This document shows positions 35,384-44,400 of a DNA stretch of 64,000 nt, one piece after another. How positions within the stretch are numbered: position 1 is the stretch's first letter; each line of letters starts with the position of its first letter. Made by a program: the position numbers and the translations under genes. The stretch is taken from the NCBI GenBank assembly GCA_020722685.1, contig DYKH01000003.1, forward strand, positions 1-64,000. The letters run 5' to 3'. Below the pieces are notes generated by a model. It searched no databases, had not been told where the DNA came from, and worked only from the letters and a program-made list of their open reading frames with translations. The DNA is from Caldithrix sp. (GTDB lineage Bacteria; KSB1; UBA2214; DYKH01).

Positions 35384-36229
35384 ATGGCTGATATTACCTT
35401 GACGTCAGGCATGCGAGCAAACCTACTCAGCTTGCAAGGCACGGCGCAGCTTCTGGAAACCACTCAAAGTAGACTCGCTACGGGCAAAAAAGTCCAAACG
35501 GCACTCGACGATCCTATCAATTACTTTGCGGCGCAAGGGCATTTGCAGCGCGCCTCCGATCTTGCAGGACGCAAAGATGAAATGTCCGAGGCGATCCAAA
35601 CCATCCAAGCCGCCAATAACGGCATCGAGGCTATTACCGAGCTGATCCAGTCTGCTAAATCCTTGGCCCAATCTGCGCTTTCGGCGGATACGACAACCGC
35701 AGCCAGTAACTTGGGCGATCAGTTCAACGACATTCTCGATCAGATCGATACGTTGGCAGCCGATTCAGGCTACAAAGGTATCAACCTGCTGAATGGCACC
35801 AGTGAAACTCTGCAAGTCAAATTCGACGAAGAAGGCGATTCTTCCATTACCATTACCGGCTTTGGCGGCACCTCGGGCGGCCTGAGCATCTCTGATGCAG
35901 CCACAGGAGCCGAGGGCGTATATTGGGCCGACACCAGCGCTATCAGCAGCACCCTCATCAACAATTCGATCAATGATCTGGATGATGCTATTGACACGCT
36001 GCGATCACAGGAAGAGACGTTAGCTTCGAGCTTGAATGTGATCACAGCGCGACAAACCTTCACGGAGAACATGATTGCCTCTCTGGAGGAAGGCGCAGCA
36101 AATCTTACCCTGGCCGATATGAACGAGGAAGGCGCTAACATGCTCATGCTGCAAACCCAGCAAGCACTGGGTATCACTTCACTGAGCATCGCTTCCCAAG
36201 CGGCTCAGGCTGTCTTGAGGTTGTTCTGA
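35384..36229 (+). CDS. Flagellin 2
   Basis: A 281-residue flagellin, same length as flagellin 1, with MADITLTSGMRANLLSLQ at the start and the same end. Differences cluster at residues 15-30, 75-100 and 205-235, in helical D1 regions, while the central Gly/Ser/Thr segment (about 150-190) is almost unchanged. AAAGGAGATGAAAT precedes the ATG. The uniform middle suggests recent duplication or gene conversion. Filaments made of both subunits are likely. Confidence 0.97.
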   Translation: MADITLTSGMRANLLSLQGTAQLLETTQSRLATGKKVQTALDDPINYFAAQGHLQRASDLAGRKDEMSEAIQTIQAANNGIEAITELIQSAKSLAQSALSADTTTAASNLGDQFNDILDQIDTLAADSGYKGINLLNGTSETLQVKFDEEGDSSITITGFGGTSGGLSISDAATGAEGVYWADTSAISSTLINNSINDLDDAIDTLRSQEETLASSLNVITARQTFTENMIASLEEGAANLTLADMNEEGANMLMLQTQQALGITSLSIASQAAQAVLRLF

Positions 36230-36271
36230 TCCGGTATCCAAGGAAATCTTTCTAACTAATCCTTAGGTACG

Positions 36272-36296
36272 GAAGGGGGGATTTTGTCCCCCCTTC
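36272..36296 (+). terminator. Hairpin after flagellin 2
   Basis: GAAGGGGGG and CCCCCCTTC arms around ATTTTGT. No strong T run follows, so part of the transcript may continue into the genes downstream. That would give low-level expression of the flbT group. Confidence 0.7.
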
Positions 36297-36325
36297 TGGG
36301 TTATTTCACCGAAGGAGATAGGATT

Positions 36326-37144
36326 ATGTCAGTTATTAGAGAAGGAATACACCCGGTAGACACCGGATCGAGCCATCCTCCCTTGCGGGCGGTAGATTCG
36401 GCGCTGCCAAATCCGAGCTTGGGCAGAAAGGGCAAACCGGCCCAACTCAATCGAGATCGACCGATCGCTGTGCACGACCGCCAAATGGGTCTTGGCGAAA
36501 TTGAGAACAATATCGCCAGTCTGAACAGCCTCGCCTTCAGTATTCGCCTCGCCGACAGCAGGATGAGCGAAATCGAAACGTATCTCGATAGGATGAGGGA
36601 GCAGCTTGGTAAAATCGTAAAGAACTATCCACCCTTTCCACCGGGTAGCGAAGAGAGGGCAGAGCTACTCAGAAGCTTTACAAGTCTTCGCCGGCAAATT
36701 GAGCAGCTCACCATACCGCCGAACGATCCGATCTTCAGCCCAATCCCTGCCGAGGCGCAAAATCGGCCAACAGAGCTAGGCGAAAATGGAATGGTGATCC
36801 CGATCCCTGGCCAACAACTCCAATCCGCACCAACGGGTTTCAACCTGCCGGATTTGCCGGAAATGGCAACAGATGAGCAGATTGGGGAAGCCATCATCGG
36901 GATCGACAAGGCAAAAGCCACCCTTGAGCAAGAGCGCAACCGCTTGGCCGCCGAGTCGATGCGATTCCTACAAAGGCAGCCCCTGATTGCCGGCTATGGG
37001 GCCGATCTCGAAGAACTGGATGCGGATGCAGCGCCCGAAGCGGCCATTGAAACAAAAAACGCAGAAGTCAAAGAGGCATTAGCGGATGTTACCATAGAAG
37101 GCCTGACGCAGGCGCACTCGCAACTACTCTTGCTACTCAGGTGA
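36326..37144 (+). CDS. Unknown flagellin-linked protein with coiled-coil segments
   Basis: A 272-residue soluble protein with no recognised family. Residues 1-55 are polar and proline/glycine-rich; residues 58-105 are helical (IENNIASLNSLAFSIRLADS then RMSEIETYLDRMREQL) in the style of flagellin-type filament proteins; a Pro-rich linker with NDPIFSPIPAE follows; and 185-220 and 245-272 are again helical. AAGGAG lies nine bases before ATG 36326; the longer frame to 36284 was rejected. It lies between flagellin 2 and flbT, three bases before the latter, so it is surely part of the flagellin operon; a chaperone or filament accessory role is inferred. Confidence 0.75.
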   Translation: MSVIREGIHPVDTGSSHPPLRAVDSALPNPSLGRKGKPAQLNRDRPIAVHDRQMGLGEIENNIASLNSLAFSIRLADSRMSEIETYLDRMREQLGKIVKNYPPFPPGSEERAELLRSFTSLRRQIEQLTIPPNDPIFSPIPAEAQNRPTELGENGMVIPIPGQQLQSAPTGFNLPDLPEMATDEQIGEAIIGIDKAKATLEQERNRLAAESMRFLQRQPLIAGYGADLEELDADAAPEAAIETKNAEVKEALADVTIEGLTQAHSQLLLLLR

Positions 37145-37147
37145 AAC

Positions 37148-37726
37148 ATGGCCTTAAAAATCGTACTCAAACCACACGAAAGAATGATCATTGGCGGCGC
37201 CGTGGTGGCCAACGGCAAGGCCAAGTGCGAATTGCTGGTTGAAAACAACGTCCCAATTTTGCGGGAAAAAGACATCCTGAATGAAGCCAATGCAGATTCG
37301 CCGTGCCGCAGGATCTATTTCGTTGTGCAGCTCATGTACCTTGACAATAAGAATCTGGTGAAGTATCAGGAGCTTTATTGGAAGCTTGTGCACGATTTAG
37401 TGCAAGCTGTCCCAAGCGTATTAGGAGTTATAGACCAAATTAGTGAGCATATCTTAGCAGAACGCTACTATCAGGCGCTCAAGCTGGCCAAAAAGCTAAT
37501 GAACTATGAACAGGAGGTTTTGACTTATGTACGCAGCACAGTTGGAAGCCTACCGCAAGACGGACATGATGACCATGCCGGGGCGAGAGTTGGAAGCCTC
37601 GGTACTAACCAAGGCAGCCAGAACGCTGAAAGAATGCCAAACACACTGGGAAGCAGCGGATCGAAGCGAGCGCTTGGACAAGGCCCTGAAGTTCAATCAA
37701 TTGGTTTGGAGTATTTTTCAGGTTGA
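37148..37726 (+). CDS. flbT: FlbT family flagellin regulator, with run-on C-terminus
   Basis: The first 124 residues match FlbT: ALKIVLKPHERMIIGGAVV, NNVPILREKDIL and RRIYFVVQLMYLD are its conserved blocks. In Caulobacter FlbT binds the flagellin message leader and promotes its decay, in balance with FlaF. AGGTG precedes ATG 37148 by five bases. The normal FlbT end should fall at about residue 125; there a TGA (37521-37523) exists, but one frame over. The actual frame runs on 200 bases into flaF with low-complexity residues (GTNQGSQNAERMPNTLG) that look like an out-of-frame reading. A one-base error or real frameshift near the TTTT at 37518-37521 would restore the ordinary arrangement with the stop four bases before flaF. 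Confidence 0.85.
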   Translation: MALKIVLKPHERMIIGGAVVANGKAKCELLVENNVPILREKDILNEANADSPCRRIYFVVQLMYLDNKNLVKYQELYWKLVHDLVQAVPSVLGVIDQISEHILAERYYQALKLAKKLMNYEQEVLTYVRSTVGSLPQDGHDDHAGARVGSLGTNQGSQNAERMPNTLGSSGSKRALGQGPEVQSIGLEYFSG

Positions 37727-37910
37727 ACTGGCCAAGAAAGACAACCCGCTTCCCAAGAAATTGCGGCAGGATCTTCTCTCGCTCAGCGCCTTCATCGACC
37801 GGAGGATTTTCGAGGTCATGGCCTATCCCGCCCCGGAAAAGCTCACGGCCATCATTAACATCAACCTGAACTTGGCTGCCGGCCTCAGAGGATCGGCGCA
37901 AGCCGCCTAA
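37527..37910 (+). CDS. flaF: FlaF family flagellar regulator
   Basis: A 127-residue helical protein matching FlaF: it starts MYAAQLEAYRK, has ELEASVLTKAARTLKECQTHW, then ALKFNQLVWSIFQVELA and LPKKLRQDLLSLSAFIDRRIFEVMAYPAPEKLTAIININLNLAAGL, the family's C-terminal signature (LSxFIDxRTxExxxxPxxxKLxxLIxINRxIAxGL). In Alphaproteobacteria FlaF promotes flagellin translation or secretion and opposes FlbT. AGGAGG lies eight bases before the ATG. Its presence with flbT directly after the flagellins makes a complete FlaF-FlbT pair. Confidence 0.9.
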   Translation: MYAAQLEAYRKTDMMTMPGRELEASVLTKAARTLKECQTHWEAADRSERLDKALKFNQLVWSIFQVELAKKDNPLPKKLRQDLLSLSAFIDRRIFEVMAYPAPEKLTAIININLNLAAGLRGSAQAA

Positions 37911-38447
37911 CGGCTCAAAGCCAAGATGAAGGATACTTCACGGGTCGAATTGCAACGGCAAAGGCTACTCTGCCGGTGTTAGGCTCTTTGAAAAGATTCC
38001 CGAACTACTTGGAACGTCACGTGCGTTCACCAGCGTTGCTTCCTCCAAATCCGGACTCTCGACCGCGGTCGATGGTTTCGATTCGAGTGCACCTGAATTT
38101 CTGAAACAAAACATATTGTAATGACGGGAAAGCCCGGCATGCCAACTACACGAAAAACGCGAAATCCTATCTGCCCTTTCGCGCATTTCAGTATGTTTAG
38201 CAGGCCGTATTCTTAACGGGTTTTTTCCTTTTGGAACTTGAGGTACACCGGTGGATGGGTTGCGACGTTTTTTCCTCGGTGTCACGCAATGATCGCCTGC
38301 CCCGTGCTATGCGCAAGCATGCACGGGGCCTTTTTTTATTTTCTGGGAATTGATCGATCCGGAGGGAAAAAGAGATAAGCTTTGGCGTCTTTCGCATTAG
38401 AACAGTCACGAGGCGAGTCAGTCGACGAGCACTGCCTGCCACTGCTC
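37911..38447. other. Convergent intergenic region with the flaF terminator
   Basis: About 540 bases between convergent transcripts. Apart from the terminator at 38296-38340 nothing recognisable is present; frames on the minus strand (37965-38285, 38197-38529) cross the terminator and are not supported. Confidence 0.55.
38296..38340 (+). terminator. Strong intrinsic terminator, plus strand
   Basis: GCCCCGTGC and GCACGGGGC arms (38299-38307, 38321-38329) around a 13-base loop, followed by seven T. It closes the flagellin/flbT/flaF transcript about 390 bases after flaF. Confidence 0.9.
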
Positions 38448-41400
38448 TTAAGAAAGGTCCGACCCGCCGACTGCGGACGGCCGAGCGCTGACTTGAGCCA
38501 CTTTGGCTTCCGAAATGGATTTGAGACACTCGGAAAATAACACAAAAGTTTCCTTGTTGGCGTTATTGCTCCTGATCGCCCCCTCCAATACTGCCAATGC
38601 GAAATCTCTGTTTTGCGCGGAGATCAGTCCTTTGGCCAAATCAGTGCATGCGGCAGCAAGCCCGCCTCTCATGCTGGTTTGTCGCAGCTTGGTAAGCGCC
38701 GCGATCCCCTCCTCTTTCCGTCCCGCACAGCAATAAGCTGCGGCCAACATGAACTGGGCCGGTAAATAGGCCGGCAGACGTCTTTGCAGATTCTCCAGCA
38801 CCGGTATGGCGGTTTTGGGATTTCCCAAATGCAGCTCGCTGATTGCATAGTTGTAATGCGCTTCTTTCATTTTTGGCGCCAGCTCCATAGCTTTGCGGGC
38901 GGCGTCCCGAGACTCCGAGTATCTTCCGGTGAACCAGAAGGCCGTACCCATATTGACAAAGGCTTCGGCCAAATTGGGCTGGATGGACAGAACTTTTTCC
39001 CACAGCTCAATCGCTTCCTCGTACTTGCCCATGATTCCAGCCTGAATGGCAAGCTCGCGAATGGCGATGAAATCACTCCCCATCTCCGCCAATTTCCTTC
39101 GGCCAAGTTGGTAGTAGGCCTCCCCTTTGGCGACGTTTTTTTCTGCCGTCAACTTCCCGTAATGATGAATAGGAATCTTGCTCGGCTTGATTTCGATTCC
39201 CAGCCGCCTGAGGCATGGGTCCACCATCTCATGCACTGGATACTCAAAACGGATGTCTTCGCGATTGGGAAAGAGTCGCACCTTGACGCTGGAAATCCAG
39301 CCGGTCCCCGCTTCCTCTAGCAAATTTTCACCGACATTGGCATGCCATCCGATTGTGTTTGCCCGCGAGGTATAGTTTCTGGTTTCAAACAAATAGGCCA
39401 CGGGATCATTGGCGGAACCTTCAACGAGCTGCTTCAGGCGTTTGACGTCCGAACGCCCCAAAACTTCGTCTGCGTCCAATACCAAAATCCACTTGCCGGT
39501 GGCCTTGGAAAGTGAAAAATTCCTCGCTTCAGCAAAGCTATCGTTCCACTGAAAGTCATAGACTTTGGCGCCAAAGACCTGCGCCACCTTTTTGGTATTG
39601 TCGGTAGAACCCGTATCCACAACAATCATCTCGTCGACCACATTCTTGACGCTGCGCAGGCATTGGGGCAGACGCATGGCTTCGTCCTTGACGATCATGC
39701 ACAAAGAAAGATTTATATTCCTTTCGGAGGAAAGTTCGCCTTCATGCTCCAAGAGCCTATTGCGAACCGCCAGTGCCGCAGAAAGAAAACCTTCCTCCGC
39801 ACCAAACTTTGCCAACATCTCCTCGATCTCTGTCATGGCGAGGTGGTCTTTGCCTTGCTTTTGCAGCAAATCGATAAGCAAAAAGCGCAACCGTCGGTTG
39901 AATGGATGCAACAGGCACGCTTCTCGAAAGGCCGTTTCTGCTCGCTCAAACTCTCCTACCGCGGTAGCAGCCGCGTGGAAGATGGTAAAGATATCCGCTC
40001 TGGTTGGCGAGAGAATAAAGCCCTTTTCGAACAGCCGCAGGGCCTCGGCGGTATCTCCGGCATCCCATTTCAGCTCCGCCAAATGAGCATACGACACTCC
40101 CTCACCCGGATCACTTTCAATGGCTTTCCGGAAAAGCATCTCAGCCAGGTCATTTTCGCCCCGCCGGGAAGCCAACAGGCCTTTGAGATTCAGCGCGATG
40201 GTAGCGGAGCTGTTTTGGGTCAGGATCGCCTCCAGCTCTGCCTCTGCCCCCGCGAGATCCCCCATGTCCTGCTTACAATTAGCAAGCAATTCCGCCCGTT
40301 GTAAACTCTGCCTGCCCGCGGGCCAGGCCTTCAATATCTCGAGCGCTTCCTCGTCATGCTTGGCTTCGAGCAGCAGGCGCGCCAAGGCCGCATAGTTTCT
40401 CGTATCATCCGGATTGTATCGGATGGCCTGCAAATAGTTTTTCACCGCTTGATCCGTTTGATCCCGCTGGTACAGCTCATCAGCTTTTTCAGCCGTCTTG
40501 AGCGACAAAAGCTTTTTCCCCGATGGGCTGTTCGGATCGACCATGCTCCATTTTTCCGCAAACCGTCTGCGGTCTTCAAAGGTCATCGCCCGATGTTTGC
40601 GGCTGTCGACGATCACGTCACCGGCAATTACAGAGGCGTACCCTTCCAGGCCGGCCCGTAGGCAAAAGTCATCGACCGCCAAACTCCCAAGAGAATCATC
40701 CAAAGAGCCGATTCTCTCGATCAGCTCCCTTTTGCAGAGCAGACAAAAGTCGGCGAGACGAGATGTTTCTATCCGGCGGTGAAGGTTCTTTTCTCTGAAA
40801 GTCTTGGCAAATTCTGCCGGAACACCGGCGCGACTCAACTCGCCTTTGATAATTTGTTGCAGACCCGGACGGGCGTTTGCGTCTCCGATGTTGGTCAGAG
40901 GACCAACTATGCCAACATCAGGGGAGCTGGACAGGCACTTTAGCATGTCTCCCAGCCAATGATCGAACACCGATGCTTCACTGTCCAAGAGCACAATGAA
41001 CTCGCCGTTGGACTCGGCAATACCTTTGTTGTACGCGGCAACCAACCCGGAAGCGCCGCTTTGAACGAGCCGATAGTTGGCTTTTTCTTTGATCAGTTTC
41101 TTGAGCCATCCGCACTTGGCGTTGAGGTCCTCGACGACAAAAACAATCTCGTGAGCCTCGGGGGTAAACTCCTGAATGGCGCGAACGCATTTTTTGGCGT
41201 AGTTGACGTGATCAAAGCCGGCCAGAATAATCGACGTCAATCCTTCCACGGTCTTGCGACTTTGTCGCAGCTTTCCGCTTGCGGATGAACCCAGATCCAC
41301 GTGCGCCATGCCGGACTTGGCCGGGCTTGTTGATTTTCCATTCTTGCCGTTATTGCCGTTTCGACCGTTTATGGGAGAGATCGCTGCAATTGCGCGTTGT

Positions 41401-44400
41401 AGCGAGCCGATGGCCGGATGTTTTGCATCGACCTGCTGCAGCTTTTCCAGAGCCGATTGCATGGCAACCACGTTACCCCGCAAATACTTGGCCGAGTATT
41501 TGTCAAATATGGCTTGATCTTCCCTCCGCCGTTTCTCGACATTTCGGTGCTCGATACTTTCCGGTGAGCGCAGATACAGCCCCAGCACCTCGGCTATGTG
41601 TTGAAACTTGGTCGTCTCGGCTATCCGCAGCCAAAACTCCCAATCGCCGGAAGAGACAAACCGCTCGTCAAAATAGCCATATTGCTCGTGAATGGATTTT
41701 CGCCACATGGGCTGCGGGCCAATGTAGCAGCCGAATAGTAGGACTTCCCGGCTAAAGTCATGCCAGCGGAAAAAGCCGGCGGGAGTGCAGTTTTCAAAAG
41801 TCTCGTTCTCTATGTCGGTGATTATCAAATTGGCGTAGACGAGGCCGATGTCGGGATTCTGCTCCAACGTGTTTGCCATGATCTCCAAGGCATCGCGGCG
41901 ATGGCGGTCATCGGTGTTGGCGTTGGTGACGTATTTGCCGCGAGCAACTCTGATGGCGCGATTCCACGCCGCGTAAACATTTTCCCGTTCCTCCGTGCGG
42001 ATGTAAACGATATTCTTGTAGCGCTGCTGGAATTCTTCGACAATTGCCTTTTCGTTTTGCGGCGAGGCGCTATCCACCACGATGATCTCCAACTTGTCGG
42101 CGATAGTTTGCGCCTCCAAATCCTCCAAACATCCGCGAATAAATCGCTCCGAGTTGTAGGTAGAAACGATGGCGCTAACCAAACAAGATGGTTGCCCGTC
42201 CTCCGCAACGTCACCATGTTCTTCACTTGCAGAAGGCTCTACCGCAACGGAAGCATTCGCCGCGTGCTTTTGGAGCGCTTGTAGGTTCTCGCACGCCATG
42301 GTGTTTTCCGGCTCGATCTCCAAGACTTTGCTGTAAAAAACTTGCGCATCGTCAAATCGCTTTAGCGCCACGCAAATATGCCCGACCACGAGAAGCGTTT
42401 CGACGTCCTTCGGCCGTGCAGCTAAAATCGATTGGTAAATCGTCAGGGCATCTTGCACGCGACCCAATTCTACATAATAGAAATCCGCCAAATTCTTTTG
42501 AAAAACCGGATTGGCTGGATTCAGCCGGGCGGCTTGCTCATAGTGCCGCAGTGCCACTTCCTTCTCGCCCCGGTTATAGCAAAGCACAGCCAGGTCGTTA
42601 TGGGCCAGAGCAAAGTCTGGGTATTCCGCCAATAAGGCTTGCAGGACCGCTATCGCACGCTCTGGGTCGCCGGCTTGGATTGTTTTCTGAGCCTCTTGAT
42701 ACAGATCCTGCGCCGACTTTGTATCTCCCTTCAGAAAAGGAGCGATCGCTGTCCGCTGATCGCTAACTACTGACCGCTGACCACTCTCCGCTGCCCCCTG
42801 ACCGCTAACCGCTGACCGCTGATCGCCTTCTCCAAGCCACTCCCTCGCCAGCACTTCGTCCTTCAGTTTCTGGTAGTACTGGCGGACATCCAAACCACGC
42901 TGCTTCTCCCAAATAAATAGGATTGTTCCCAACTGATAAATGGGCCAAGCGCAATAGGCGCCAAGGAGGTCCTTCCCCCCTTCCCGCAGTTGCTTCTCAT
43001 AGTGCGCAATGGCGGCAAAACAGTCCTTAATCTTAGCCTCGGGGTCTTGACAGGACTGGGCTTCCGCTTCAAAGTAGTCGGTCATATCCAGCATAAAGTC
43101 TCTGGCAGAGGGATGCGTACAATGATAGACGCAGCAATCATCGGCGTACTCGATTCGGGCTGTATTCTTCGGGTCACGCGGCCGGTAGTTGTGGTGGATG
43201 ACATTGGTGATGATCGCCTTTTTGCGGTTGACCAAAAAGGGATAGTTGCTCACGTACCAAGGCGAGCGAGGCGAGTGCACTCCCAATGAGTACATTTTGC
43301 GCGGAACATAGATCAGATCCAGCTCGCCTTTGGTATCGACTAAAATCTGCTTGGCACGCTCGATGAGCTTGCGGGTGGGGATTTCCGAGGCCGTGCCATA
43401 AAAGGTCCAGTCGTTCTTTGGCAGGAGCGATATGGCGACCGCATCGTCATGGCCCCGCGGGGAAAAAGGTATGTCCACAACCTTTACGCGATCTCCATAG
43501 CTGAGGCAAATCTCTTTGGTGCGGTCGGTAGAAGATTTGTTCACGACGATGATCTCGTCCGCCCAACGAATGGCATGTTCTAATGCATAGTGAATGCGGG
43601 CTTCCTCGTTGTAAACCGACACGAGAAAAGTGACCGGAACGTCCGATGGTTTTTTCTTCTTTTTCGTTTGCGGCATTTCACCACTCCTGTATTCGTACTT
43701 ACCACGTCGCGCTGGGCGATACTTGGGAATCGCAAAGTGCTTCTCTTGCCATACAGCGTAATCCAGTATTCCATCAAAATGCGGCAAGTCATCGGCGGGA
43801 TGATCAGGTGGAGCATAAGAATCGGCGATGATCTTTTTATCACGTATTGCTTCCAATTCTATCCAAAGGGAATCGGTGATCGCCTTTCTAGAACTCGGAC
43901 TGTCAAGACCTCGTTCTTGCATCATCTTTTCTACTGCCAAAGATACGCCCTCGTTCAAATCGCGGATCGTCACATCGGTCCACGGCTGATCTGTCGCTAC
44001 CTGCGCCAGGTGCCGTCGGAAAAATTCCGAGCGTAGATTGCAGTCATACTTTTGAGTAATACCATTCCGATGCAATACCTTCAAATGGGCATCAACGCCC
44101 ATGTTGACAAAGGAACATCCTTTTAAGGGGCTGTGCTCCAAAAAAGGCACCTCGCGCAGCCAGCGCAAGCGCTGCCCGGCGTGAGCGCCTCGCATTTCAG
44201 TGACCTGCGTTTGACCGAGGACCGATAGAGGCAAGTCAAGGTAATGAACTTTTGCCGTATTAAAGCAGCAGCCCAAATAGCCGACGTCACCGAAGGGTTT
44301 GACAAATAACTCGCCTTGTTTAGCTACGGTGCGCTCAATGAGCTCACGTTTAAAAAAAGAGGCGGAAGGATGCGACATACGAGGACGAGGGTAATTGTTT

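Noticed and set aside
38197..38529. 110-codon minus-strand frame between flaF and the giant glycosyltransferase
   Set aside because: Crosses the strong terminator and overlaps the end of the glycosyltransferase gene in another frame.
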